64,000 nt of DNA from Owenia fusiformis (taxonomy: Eukaryota > Annelida > Polychaeta > Sabellida > Oweniidae): NCBI GenBank assembly GCA_903813345.2, contig CAIIXF020000004.1, positions 23,373,985 through 23,437,984 of the forward strand, written 5' to 3'. The notes beneath the pieces were generated by a model, which saw nothing but the letters and a program-made list of their open reading frames with translations, was not told the origin of the DNA and did not search any database. Numbering within the stretch: the stretch's first letter is position 1; each line of letters opens with the position of its first letter. This document shows, piece after piece, positions 46,634 through 59,406 of the stretch. Both the position numbers and the translations under genes were made by a program.

Positions 46634-48239
46634 CAGCATGGAGTAACGAGGAGAACTAAGCTAATGTTAGAAATCTTTTATCCAATAATGCTGTATTTGT
46701 TATACTTGCTGATACTTACCACTACAGTGATTACACATACTAGTTTTCTGCATGAGAAAAATGCATGAGAAAAATTCTGCATGAAAAGTTAAAATTTTGC
46801 ATGAAATCCCAAATTTTTTCGATATATTCAGGGAATTGAAATTTCTTCACATATTATATGTAGCCTTTAAGTGTAAAGGGGCAAGTTTGAGAATTTTAGA
46901 AAAGATTTCACATTTTCCCTTAGTTATCCTCACAATGGCAGTTTTTTTGGTCAAGATGAGTGACAAATATGAGATATGAGAGGGTTGCCTGGAAATTAAT
47001 TTGAAATGAGTAACACCAGAGAATATTCTTGATATGAAAACACCTGTCTTCATAAAATTGTATTGACCTGGTCACACTTCAGATATTTATTTATTTAGAT
47101 AAAAAATGTCAGAAATGCCAATGTAAGGCTTAACTTCTTGTTTCAGTATTTAGTCATAGAAATTTTAGTTGTTTATACATAAAATATACCTATTTGACAT
47201 ATAATGTGTTTTTTAAATGATCCCAAGTGGCTACAGTATGTAGGGGGATTTGAGGAAATAGGAATTTCCATAAATTTTAAGATCTTTCTGAGGCATAAGC
47301 TTAGGCATAGCAAGCCAATTTAACTTACACATATTGTATCATTTTTCTGATTTGAACTTGAAAAATTCAAAAAGGCTTTCTTATGTGGGATTTAGCAATA
47401 ATATTCTAATCTCTTCAAAGTATGTCTATATTCCAGATAGCAGTTATGATATTCTTTCTGATATGTGCCTCATAAATTAAAGGCAGAATCTGACCTATAG
47501 GGGGTGACAAAATTAAAAACATTAAAAACGTTCATTTGCATTTGTTTATTGGGATTCCCTACTCTGTGGAGCATTTTGAAGTTTTAAACATTTTTTTGCA
47601 AAAGGAACAATTGCCAAATATAATTCAACTTTCAAAGGTTTTATTACATTACTGTACTTCACTTGAGCTTATGTCGTAATTCAACATTATATCATGTATA
47701 CTGTTATTAAATTAAAATATTAGCTTTATTTAAATTGCTCATTTTCTTATTAACAATATTTTACTGGAATGATTGTCAAATATTTTCTGCCATTTTCATC
47801 AATACCCAAGTAATAGTATGATTTAATGTACATAAAATAGCAAAACTCGGATGGCTGCATGTATAAACATTTCGAAGAACAGTTTTTGTTTGCATTTAAT
47901 TAATTTGTAGACATAATGTTCCTGATATATTTGTCAGGACTGCAATACTGCAATAATGAACTTATTATGAAGTACTGAGAAAGAAAAAAAATGCCAAGCG
48001 TGTCTCCACCAGAACAGTTTTCAGTATTTAATGTGCGAGTCAATAGTTAGATGCATATAAATACTTGAACAATTGCAATGGATTGTTCCAGTAATTATTG
48101 TATCTGTACATGTTTATCAATTTGAACCACAATCCTAGTGTGATACGACTTTGAAAAGGCAAAACTGACAGCCTTTACTGAATACATAAACTTGGCATTT
48201 CAAATACAAAAATGCATTTTATAGTGCTCCACTTTTAAT
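46634..48239. other. AT-rich spacer after the transposase
   Basis: No coding homology or clear element ends seen. AAATTAAAGGCAGAATCTGA near 47,476 recurs at 56,838. Confidence 0.45.
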
Positions 48240-50680
48240 ATTTCATTGTGAAAAAGTGAATGATATTGCCTAATGACAGTATATAGTAAAGTAATAGCCA
48301 TCAATGTAGGCTGATATTGACTAATAACAGTATGTAGTGAGAACCATAAACATATTTAAATACTGCCTGAATAACTGCAGTAATGCTCATGAACATATCC
48401 TGGCCTAATGACAATATATAGTAAGATAATACTGTAATAGCCATCAATGTAGGCTGATATTAACAGTATGTAGTAAGAACTAAACATATTTAAATACTGC
48501 CTGAAAATTGCAGTAATGCTCATGAACATATCCTGGTACTGTCTAATGACAATATGTAGTACTGTCTATTGATGTACCCTGATACTGCCTAATGACAATA
48601 TATAGAAGTGGCTGTCAATATAGCCTAAGCCTGATACCGACTTATGACAATATATAGTTCTGTCTATCAGTATAGCCTGATACTGCTTAATGACAATAAT
48701 GTACCCGGATACTGTCTAATGACAATATATAGTAGTGGCTATCCATGTAACGTGATACTGTCTTATCACAATATATACTACTGTCTATCAATGTAATCTG
48801 ACGCTGCCTAATGACAATATATAGTGCTGTCGATCAATGTAATCTGACGCTGCCTAATGACAATATATAGTGCTGTCTATCAATGTAACCTGATACTGTC
48901 TAAAGACAATATATAGTAGTGGCTATCAATATAACCTGATACTGTCTAATGACAATCTAAAGTACTGTCTATCAATGTAATCTGATACTGTCTAATGACA
49001 ATATATAGAACTGTCTATCAATGTAATCTGACCCTGCCTAATGACAATATATAGACCTGTCTATCAATGTAGCCTGATACTGTCTAATGACAATATATAG
49101 TAGTGGCTATCAATATAACCTGATACTGTCTAATGACAATCTAAAGTACTGTCTATCAATGTTACCTGATACTGGCTAATGACAATATATAGTAGTGGCT
49201 ATCAATATAACCTGATACTGTCTAATGACAATCTAAAGTACTGTCTATCAATGTAGCCTGATACTGTCTAATGACAATCTAAAGTACTGTCTATCAATGT
49301 TACCTGTTACTGTCTAATGACAATATATAGTAGTGGCTATCAATATAACCTGATACTGTCTAATGACAATCTAAAGTACTGTCTATCAATGTAGCCTGAT
49401 ACTGTCTAATGACAATCTAAAGTACTGTCTATGAATGTTACCTGATACTGTCTAATGACAATCTATAGTAGTTGCTATCTATATAATCTGATACTGTCTA
49501 ATGACAATCTAAAGTACTGTCTATCAATATAACCTGATACTGTCTAATGACAATCTAAAGTACTGTCTATCAATGTAATCTGACGCTGCCTAATGACAAT
49601 ATATAGACCTGTCTATCGATGTAGCCTGATACTGTCTAATGACAATATGTAGTTCTGTCTATCAATGTAATCTGACGCTGCCTAATGACAATATATAGTG
49701 CTGTCTACCAATGTACCCTGGTACTGTCTAATGACAATATATAGTAGTTGCTAATTATATAGCCTGATACTGCCTAATGTCAATAAATAGTACTGTCTAT
49801 CAATATAACCTGATACTGTCTAATGACAATCTATAGTTCTGTCTATCAATGTAATCTGATACTGACTAATGACAATATGTATTAGTGGCTATCAATATAG
49901 CCTGACACTGTCTAATGACAATATATAGTACTGTCTATCTATGTAACCTGATACTGTCTAATGACAATCTATAGTAGTTGCTATCTATATAACCTGATAC
50001 TATCTAATGACAATCTAAAGTACTGTCTATCAATATAGCCTGATACTGACTTATGACAATATATAGTACTGTCTATCAATGTAACCTGATACAGTCTAAT
50101 GACAATATATTGTACTGTCTATCAATGTAATCTGACGCTGCCTAGTGACAATATATAGTACTGTCTATCAATGTAACCTGATACTGTCTAATGACAATCT
50201 ATAGTAGTTGCTATCTATACAACCTGATACTGTGTAATGACAATCTAAAGTACTGTCTATCAATATAGCCTGATACTGACTTATGGCAATATATAGTACT
50301 GTCTATCAATGTAACCTGATACTGGCTAATGACAATATATAGTAGTGACTATCAATGTAACGTGATGCTGCCTAGTGACAATATATAGTACTGTCTATCA
50401 ATGTAACCTGATACTGTCTAATGACAATCTATAGTAGTTGCTATCTATATAGCCTGATACTGCCTCATGACAATATATAGTACTGTCTATCAATGTAATG
50501 TGATACTGTCTAATGACAAGATATAGTAGTGTCTATCAATGTAATGTGATACTGTCTTATGACAATATATAGTACTGTCTATCAATGTAACGTGATACTG
50601 TCTAATGACAATATATAGAAGTGGCTATCAATGTAGCGAGGCAATGCCTAATAACAATATATAGTAGTGTACATTACATC
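48240..50680 (+). repeat. 46-bp minisatellite, ~50 copies
   Basis: Unit: TACTGTCTATCAATGTAACC then TGATACTGTCTAATGACAAT then ATATAG, 46 bp. Two unit types (ACTGTCTATCAATGTAA and AGTGGCTATCAATATAA) recur in ordered groups, indicating higher-order repeats. Lies between the convergent transposase and helicase-PHD genes. No ORF. Confidence 0.93.
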
Positions 50681-51326
50681 GGTCAATAGTCAATATTGTT
50701 GAATTTAAATATGGCAATCAAAATCAATGTTCAATGAGCATTTAACCTAGATTATGATATAAGTGATAGCAGACCTTTCATCTAGCTGTTACTCACTGTT
50801 GTATGTGAGATAAGACTAAATCAGTATAATTAGAAGGGTACTATAGCTCACATGCTCACTCTTGACCATCAGTAGAAAGGTGATAGATGTTACCTTTTAC
50901 TTTTACAAGTGGTGGATGTTAATTATTGATTTTAATATTTATAGTTTTTATGGAATCAAGGCACTTTCACATGGGCATTTGGCTTTAAAATGTTGATCAT
51001 AATCATTTGTTTATGTAATATAGAAATTGTGATACCTTGTTAATATTTCCTAAATGCACTCTAACATTATAAGTTGTAACACTGGGCATAGGTATGTCAA
51101 AGGCAGCTTCATATTATGCAGTTCAAGTTACCCCTCCCTTGGTTATATAACACACACCATTTAGAAAATATATATGAAATTGCACTTTCTGTGTCAGACA
51201 AGGTTGCTGTTGTTGACATTTGAAAGACAAATGGTAATGGGAAGTGCCTTTAATCCATGATAATAAAATATATCAACCTCATTCATGAGCATCCTCCATT
51301 TTTATACAGGGAAAGTAAGGTTGCTA

Positions 51327-51559
51327 CAGGGTGTCCCAAAACTTCATGCATTATCAGGCAAATGATAGTGGTGCACAAATCTGATATTCATTATCCTACA
51401 AGAAATGTCTTATTGACGTCAATTTACAAGAGGGGGACCAATATGTGTATAAGAGATGGTACGTGATTTTAAGTCCTATAACTCTTAATTGCTCCACTTT
51501 TTCATTCTTCAGAGGTGTAACATCCAGAAATAAAATTATTAAGTTTTTTTGACACCCTG
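51327..51559. mobile_element. mariner-type MITE (233 bp)
   Basis: CAGGGTGTCCC...GACACCCTG ends flanked by TA at both sides, just downstream of the helicase-PHD stop codon. Same end type as 59,407-61,566. Confidence 0.75.
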
Positions 51560-51594
51560 TAAAGTTATGTGATCCATGTTATTACAAAGATTGA

Positions 51595-52682
51595 TCAAAG
51601 TTCACAATGGTGACAACTCCATTTAATATCAGCTTTCTGGAGTTGTTTCCATTCTTCATTGTCATCTATCTCAGCACAATCTCTGTGATACCATCTATCA
51701 CATCCATCACACTGAATTGACTCTGTGTCAAAATCACAGACCTGTTGGCAATCAGGGCACTTGTAATCATTTTTTGATGCCTTTTTTGATTTAGTTTTTT
51801 TTGAAAGTACCACTCCAGATGTACTTGATAAAACATTCACTTTGTTGAATCCCAACCTTTTGGGAATTTCCTGCTTGAGTTTCTCAATAATGGTACCTCT
51901 ATTTTTCTTGTCATTAACTGTCATTTGAATATTGTACGATTTTGCAATTGTTAAGAGGTGTTGTATTTTGAAAGGGATGTTATCAGTTTCTTGGATTGTG
52001 CTCAAAATCAAGTGATGAGAATGCTGTTTCCCAAGACTGGTGTCTTCGCAAACACTTTGAAATGTTAACTTTTCTGATTCTCGCTTGTCAACTTTCTTCC
52101 TCAAGGCTTCCTTTTTTTCGATGGCAAGCTCGCTTACAAAGTCCTTTCGAAACTGTTTCACGAGAACTCTGGTAAAGAGGCTCACAACTTCAATGTATAA
52201 AGGCTGCAAAAGTGTTAGATCTTGACCCTGGAATAAGTCAATCCAACTCTGTTTGAGGTCTGCATCCTCTTCTAAAATTTGTCGTGTGTATGAATTAATG
52301 TTCTGGCCGTGAATTGCAAGATTTTTCACAGAAAGTAAGCTCAAAGCTTTCGAAGATAGATTCCTAATGAAATGAAATGCTTCATCTGTAATGTGGGCTA
52401 ATCCCTGATTCATGTTTTGCCTCTGTGTTGTTGTAGAGAGGCTGCCCTCATCTTTGGACTCTTCATAAATCTGAGCCTCTGTTCTCATGACCGATGATAA
52501 CAATGAGATTTTACTGAAATGGTTTCTGATTTGTCCATGAGTCTTGGGGTCAATGCTGTGTACCCTTTGTTTTGCCAAGCGCTGGTGGTTATAACGCACC
52601 TTGGCAAATGTATATCCACCTACATATCTCAGTGACCCTCTTGCGCCATCTACCATGTCAACTGTCGGTACATTTCTTGGTA
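51595..52682 (-). CDS. terminal exon with PHD finger and stop
   Basis: Acceptor TTATTTCCAG. Encodes VGGYTFAKVRYNHQRLAKQR, HITDEAFHFIRNLSSKAL, a KKTKSKKASK basic stretch, and the PHD finger CPDC...CDGCDRWYHRDC...CHHC. Confidence 0.88.
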
Positions 52683-55600
52683 CTGGAAATAAGAGTTAAA
52701 GTTACAGTGAAGTAAGTTTAAGAAGAACATAGCCTCTGTGCACTTCTTCAGAGGATAACCAAACTACAATTACCCTCATACTGTTCCTACTGGGTGTTCA
52801 TTAAGTAATAATAGTACGTGATAGATTTTGTCAAATTGTAATAAATCGTAGTTAAATTTTCAGCTTGTCTAGAAATGTAATTTTGGCATCATGATAAACG
52901 ATTACATCTCATTTCTTCTAAGCCCTGTTTTGGGAACCAGAAAGATGTTATTGTATACAACTCCACCAACTCAATTGAAGTGTTCTATTAGAATTCATTG
53001 CCCAGATAAACACCAATTAACTTAAAAAGAGATGCCATTCAAATGTCTATACCAAGAAAGTAAATAATGTTTGGGGGATGTGTTTCAATTTTTGTTTAAA
53101 TTATTAATCAGGCCATAAGAAGTAGATTGTTTGTTTTGCGTCCTGGCAAAATCCAAATCATTCAAGGGTACGAGGAAAACAAACACAAACTCAAGAAAAA
53201 GCACAAACTTGTTTGCTGAGAAATGTATACATTTTATGGGCATAAAAAGAGATGACTTACCAATTTGCAGTGATTACAAACACATGTCTACACATTTTAT
53301 TCAACATATTTAAACATAGCTATTATTCAAGGGTTAAATAAAAAAATTCACAATGTATGCCAAAGTGATGAATAACACGGTCAATTTTGACGCACATCAA
53401 ATTATCTGCCATTTTGTCTGATTCTGATTGAATGAAATGCTATGGTACTGTCAGACCCTTGTGATTGCTATTCGGATGTGTTTGTTTTTTCTGATTACTC
53501 AAAATCATGCAAGCAAGGGGACGCAAAACGAAGAATGTACTTCTTATGGCCTCATTTAGTATTTGGACATAATTTTTTTTTCCAATTTTAGCATTTTGCT
53601 ATGCATTGTCATTTATAGCACTATTTTTCATTAATTGTTAATATTGTAATATTGATATTTTTGTGCTTTTAGAAGAAAGATAACATATGAAGCCAATGTA
53701 ATACATTTGGTTTTCAGACATTATAATGTTCATTGTTTTCTAAAATCTATAATGATTGGTTAAAACTGTAAAATGGGAAACCTAGTATCAATACTTAGTG
53801 AACACCCTGTATTTTATACACATATGCCATGGAAGTAAAGTATATGATGAAGTTCTCATGCCCAGTGATTGTGAAAATGGGAGCAGGCAACTTCTGGAAA
53901 AATGTAAAAATGTGGAAGATTTATTTTTGAAAAAGTTTACAATTGAATTCCTTATGAATAAGCGCACGGTATGGTAAAATTTGTGAGGTCTTCTGCATTT
54001 TGTTTTTGAATCAAAAAAGGTACAGTCCATCAGTCAGTCAGTCAGTCCGTCCGTCCGTCCATCTGGAAGATAACTTGAATACTAGATGACAGATTTTTTT
54101 CATATTTGGTGCAGAGATTTATGTTGGTGAATAGTTATATGAAGAATGCCACTGCTTTAAAAATTGCAAAAATCAAAAGTTTTCCATTTTGAAGCAAAGT
54201 AATAAATATTATCGATTGACATATTCACAACATCTATCTATTTCACATACATTCCGTATTTTTATAGCCCCCTACTCAGTCCCATTTTTACGATCACTGA
54301 GTGTGGTTTGTGCTTTATTGAAACCATGGCCATTTTAGTTTTTCACACTTTATTTTGTTACAAGTTATGAAATTCTGATGACAATTCACTTTTAATGAAA
54401 ATGTATCTTATGATGTTATCACAATATTTTATATCATCAAAAAATGTCCAAATGGCTACTATTTGATATGTGTAGTTTGATTATTTCCTTATATTATGAA
54501 AAATAATTCCATCTGTACATACATAAGCTTTGCACATTAACTTTTGTCAGTTTGTCTATTATAATTGCTGTGGTCAAAAACCATAACTGCTAGTTTTGTT
54601 GCTGAACAGTGCTATGTATTCATTCAAAAATGAACTTCGTCTATAGCTTACTTTCTATGGTAGGTAAGGTAAGCTCCACCTCTTGCAGAACCCTTTTCAC
54701 AACAGTTTCTCTTATCACCTCAGAAACCCCTTGCAATGTGCTTAACATAGCAACATCAATGTCACATGCTGAAGCTCCTGTTAGTTGTTCTATGTGATGC
54801 AATCTCTCAGGCCTGGTCATGATTGCCTGAAAATTCAAAATTAAAGACCATTAACTACTTTAGACTTCAGATTGCCTGTCAAATGCTCTGATAAATTGAA
54901 AAAGTCACCGGTTGTTCATGGTGCCTCAATGTGGAACAAAGTTTAGCTTCAAAATATGTTAAAGTTAATGAAAGTCTCCAAAGCTTAAAAAATAGCCAAA
55001 AGAAACTGATTCAAAAATGAAAACATCATTTTGACACCTCCATTTAAGTTAACCAGGAATTTAGAAATTTTACTGTACTGATTCAGAGTATGTATGATTT
55101 TTAAAGCATAGCTATATGCTTAAAAAGGACCATATACATATCTCAACATATTTCAGAGAATCATATGTTGGATTGTAACCTTTTTCTGATGAATGAAACA
55201 GGTGCACATGTCAGACCAATGCATTACCACCAGGAAAAGTACTTATAGAGATGAGAAAATAGTTTTGACTTTGAGACGGGGAAGTTACAATCACATCATC
55301 AACATGTTTTTGGTTCACACAGTCAGCCTATGGGATCGACCAGGCGTCCGTCCGTCGCTCCGTTGGTCCGTCCGTCCGTCAACATTGGCCGCACAAATTA
55401 AAACTGCTATTCAGAATTGAGTCATATCCACAGTCATTTTATGCATATTCATAATACCTATTTGACCTATCATCGCCATTTCCCAAGTTCGCCCAGTTTC
55501 CGAGAAATTGCTGATTTTGATGTCAAAGAGTAAAGTTTTCTGTAAATACTAGACACTTTGTTGAAGTAGAACTTTCAAATAACTTGTAGTAGTTGCTGTA

Positions 55601-58600
55601 TAGGCAAATTATGTCCTCTGAAGATTTCAAAGCTCTTGGAATTACAGTTTTTGGTGCTTAGTCAATAAAATTTGACAAAAAGTAGGACTTAGTCATTTTC
55701 AGGAAACTTTCTTATGTATAAAGTCAATGGCAGGTTTTGTGATTGACAAGTTTCTCAAAGTTTGCCGTATACTTGATCATTTCTTGCAATGAATTACATC
55801 ATAACTAGATTTAGCATTCCCTACATATTGCTCAATATATGTCGGCATCAAATTTTTACCGTTTTTGAGATATTTGATGTAAAAAAAAAACCAGTAAAAA
55901 TAAGTTATTTTTCAACTTGCTTCAATTTGACCAATTTTTTTTTTGAAAATCATCTACAAGTTACCAGGAGTTCAAATCTGACATTAGTTTTAGGATTTGA
56001 CCTTTACTTGACCTTTAGTGACCTTTAAAAGGTCAAAAAGATTGATTTTTCAAATTGATTTTTGGATGTAAATTTTGGTCAGCTTAATCACAAAAGACCT
56101 TACTGAGCTCTAAATAAGTAAAATTTTCAAGGTCAACGGTCATCAAACTAGGTCACACAACTGTGCTGTCTAAGTTTCTCAAAGTTCGACACTACAAATC
56201 CAAATCAATATTTTGGTTTGAAAGTCAGGATATACATTCCTCTGAAGGTTCCAAACTGTGTGAGCACGGGACTTTGGGTCCTATTTTTTTAGAAATGTCC
56301 TGATATTCAGCCATTTGCACACCTAATTTTTCATTGTTTGATGCAGCAATATGTTGCGTCTTGAGACACAGTTATCCTGTTTAAAGGAATAATACATTCC
56401 ATAGGTGGTTTTAAAGAAATCAATTTTGGGTGACCAAAATTGAGCTGAAAACAATGTAACACATGAATTTTCCCTATGGGAAAATAACATGGGAAAATTG
56501 GTTTCTTTTATACTTTAGCCCGAAGGTATGCTTTTGTTCCTTTAAGAGGTTTAATGTGAATTTAAGCAAAACATATTCATGCATGAAACATTGAAAAATA
56601 GGAGTGAAAAGGGCTGAAAATTAGGACATTTCTTAAAAAACATGTTGGTGGGTTGTTTGCACGTTCCCTGTCTCAAAGTTCAAAATTTTTCATCATCTCT
56701 ATGAGTGCTTGTCCTGGATTCAATGCACTGGCCTAACATCAGAACCTGTATAAATCCTCAGATAACACACAGGTTGTCATCGAAACAATCGATAGCCACA
56801 ATGCTGTTACTGTTGTTCCTTAATTAGTTTATGTTTAAAGGCAGAATCAGATCTATGGGGGTGACAAAATTACAAGCAATTGAGCTACCATTCTATTCCT
56901 TACAATCTCAAATACAATATCTCCCAAAAGATGTTTAAATTCTCCTAAATAATAAGAATGTCAACCATTGTTATAGAAAAATAACACATTATTGTAAAAA
57001 TCTTTAGTTTTCCTGAACTTTAAGTGTTCACTTAGGAGATTTTTAGAAAATAGAATGACATCAGCCAGAAATATTCCGAAATTGAAACAATATTTTGTTA
57101 GGCTGTTTGATAGATCTGATTCTATCTTTAATATTATATTATTTAGCTTGCCCTAATGCCTTTGGGCAATTGGCAAGCCATCTATTATATATTTGTACTT
57201 TGACTTATCAAAACTGTACTCCTGGTATTTTTGTATAGGATTTAGTTTTGCGATTCTGGCTGTTGTGCTAAAATCACAACAAATGATTCATGCGAACTGC
57301 CTATTAAATCCCCTGGTATTTGTTGAATGTGTTTCGTTTTGTGTAAAACGATCATCCAGTGTCATCAGTTAATTGGATACTTGCAACATTATATCTTACA
57401 CTGGCTTACTAGATCATATACAAGCAAAAATGATGAGTAGTAGAGATTGAGGTGTAGTGATTGTAAATCTTATCAAGATATGACATTGTGTAGGCTTTAT
57501 AATTGTATATAAGGTAAGCTAGATTACAGAGCTTGAAGAATCAGAGCATAATGAAAGGGCAGCGAGTTGTTTGTAGAATGAATTGGGGGAGTTTTTTCAT
57601 GCATTTCGCTTATGTTTTTTACATAAAAAACAGGAATACAGTTTAAAACATTTTTTTGACGATAAGATTACAACATATAATCCAAAGAATTGTTATCCCA
57701 CCAAACAAAGTTCGATGGGTTCGTTTGGGATATAGGAAAGCCCTTCATCCGTCTGTGTGTTCAGGCGATAACTGAAATACCGGTTGACAGATTTGATTCA
57801 AATTTTCTCACAAAATGATTTTCAAGATTGCTGCTGAATTACAAAATGGCGACCATTTTTAATAAAAAATGGATTCTTTGATAACTCAAACACAAGTTGA
57901 CGGATTTGATTCAAATTTTATATGCTGATGCCTAAGGACAAAGGAGCTCCACTCAAGAAGAGATTTTCAAGATGGCTGCTAAATTTAAAAATGGCAGTCA
58001 TTTTTTGTAAAATAAAGAACTCTATGATAACTCAAACACCAGTGAACGGATTTGGTTCAGATTTTATATGATGATGCCTAGGGACACAGAAGCTCTGTAA
58101 GAGAAAGAATCTGAAGATTGAGGCTGAATTTCAAAATGGCATTCATTTTTTATAAAAAACATAGATTTTGATAACTGAAATACCAATGAACGGATTTTGT
58201 TCTCAATTTTTTATGATGATGCCTAGGGACAGAGAAGATTTTTCAAGAAAGTGGAATTTCTGTTTTTGGTTCTAGTTTCTCATTTTTAAGGATAATCCAT
58301 AGATTAAAACAACAAGTATGGTTATTTTTGGCACACATGCCTTCCAAGCAGATTAAGATAACATGAAAGTTAATCTTTAATACACATCTCATTCATATCA
58401 TTGGGTTGTGATATAAACCAAAATAACCCAATAATGTGTATATTAAAGATTTAGTTCCCTGGATAATCCTTAAAAATGAAAAATATTTTTTGGATTATGT
58501 GGTGTAATCGTAAAGTCAATAAAACATTTTAAACTGTATTCATGTTTCTAAGATGAAAACCATAAGCGAATTATGCATGAAAAAACTCCTCCAATTCATT

Positions 58601-59378
58601 CTACAAATAACTTGTGGTCCTTTGAACTTGTTTCATCGGCAAAATTTTATAGCTATGATATTGTCTCAAAATGCGCGCAATCAAAACTCGCTAAATGAAC
58701 CAGGAGTACAGTAAATAGATTATCATTTATAAAAAATCATTGCCTGAAAGTTTGAATAAGCCTCTGTCTCAACTGCCTGTGTGACAACATCTTGCCGGAT
58801 TGGCTCCATGGCTGTTGTGATATGGGTAACCTCACATGACAAATAAACATCTAGGTATTCTTTCCTGGATGCCACAAGAATCTCAAATAAATCCAGTTCT
58901 TTTTCATGGAGACTGTCACATATAATATTACACCAGTCATTTACATCTACATGATCAGAAGGCACTCCTGGTGCAAGTTGTTGAAATGGCATGCATGGCT
59001 CTTCAAAATCATCTTCGTTATTATTATGCAGTGGTTTCAAATTAGTGTCATTGATATCTGTGGTGGTGATGGAAGAACCCACACAGCAGCTATGATCATG
59101 TTCAATGGAGCTTTCGGAAATGTTGTCATAAAATTCTGTTGTTTTGCTATCTTGTTTAACTATTTTTGTAGGATCAAAATTCTTAAGTCGCAGTCCATGA
59201 ACAGATGTTGCCCTTCCCACAGCTACACCAAGCTGGCCTGGGTAGTTCATGTACTGGCAATCTACTTCAAGATAGGCAAACTGACATCCTTGTGATTTGT
59301 TTACAGTATACGCAAACCCAGGTTTCAGAGGTATTTGTTCACGCGTGCATAAAACAGCGTCTTGTTTAGGATCGTATA
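51595..59378 (-). CDS. Pif1-like helicase C-terminal region joined to a PHD-finger protein
   Basis: Exons on the minus strand: 59378-58744, 54826-54652, 52682-51595, phase-consistent. Order: SF1B helicase C-terminal motifs PLKPGFAYTVNKSQG and PGQLGVAVGRATSVHGL (as in Pif1/RecD-type enzymes), a ~100-residue acidic linker, a helical part (RPERLHHIEQLTGASACDID), then GSLRYVGGYTFAKVR, a long helical/basic region, and a C-terminal PHD finger (C-x2-C-x12-C-x2-C-x4-H-x2-C, then C-x2-C) ending four residues before the stop. PHD fingers commonly bind histone tails. Walker A/B exons were not found; just beyond 59,378 sits a 2.2 kb transposon and upstream exons would lie past it or be lost. The 58,744 junction uses a rare GC donor. 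If that intron is not spliced, the helicase exon ends at 58,723. Convergent with the P-like transposase 5 kb away. Confidence 0.7.
52683..54651. other. helicase-PHD gene intron
   Basis: No coding homology. A CAGTCAGTCAGTCCGTCCGT tetranucleotide run lies at 54,028-54,062 and a mariner-like end (ACACCCTGTA) at 53,804. Confidence 0.5.
54652..54826 (-). CDS. linker exon
   Basis: Acceptor GAATTTTCAG, donor GAAA|GTAAGC. Encodes AIMTRPERLHHIEQLTGASA and VAMLSTLQGVSEVIRETVV. Confidence 0.7.
55150..56750. mobile_element. 1.6 kb inverted-repeat element with GTCCGTCC core
   Basis: Arms of ~130 bp: CAGACCAATGCATTACCACC...TAGAGATGAGAAAATAGTTTTGACTTTGAG-type sequence at the left, inverted at 56,640-56,740. 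Inside: GTCCGTCCGTC run at 55,345-55,380 and ACCTTTAGTGACCTTTAAAA motifs. Non-coding. Confidence 0.7.
57214..58711. mobile_element. 1.5 kb inverted-repeat element
   Basis: Ends CTGTACTCCTGGT / ACCAGGAGTACAG; a further inverted pair is TTGTAGAATGAATTGGGGGA (57,569) with TCCAATTCATTCTACAA (58,589). Interior 57,780-58,230 has about four ~125-bp units with AAAATGGC and GATGATGCCTAGGGACA. Its right end lies 12 bp from the helicase exon's read-through stop. Confidence 0.7.
58744..59378 (-). CDS. helicase exon
   Basis: Acceptor TTATTTTCAG. 211 codons with YTVNKSQG and VAVGRATS. Ends TCAAACTTTCAG|GCAATG; the alternative read-through stop is at 58,723. Confidence 0.8.
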
Positions 59379-59406
59379 CTGAAAATAAATTGGAAAGAAT
59401 ATAATA

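Noticed and set aside
48240-50680. Possible CRISPR-like or satellite-RNA array
   Set aside because: Head-to-tail 46-bp units without unique spacers in animal DNA; it is a minisatellite.
55789-56028. 79-aa ORF in the 55-57 kb repeat
   Set aside because: Lies in a dispersed non-coding element with related copies elsewhere lacking the frame.
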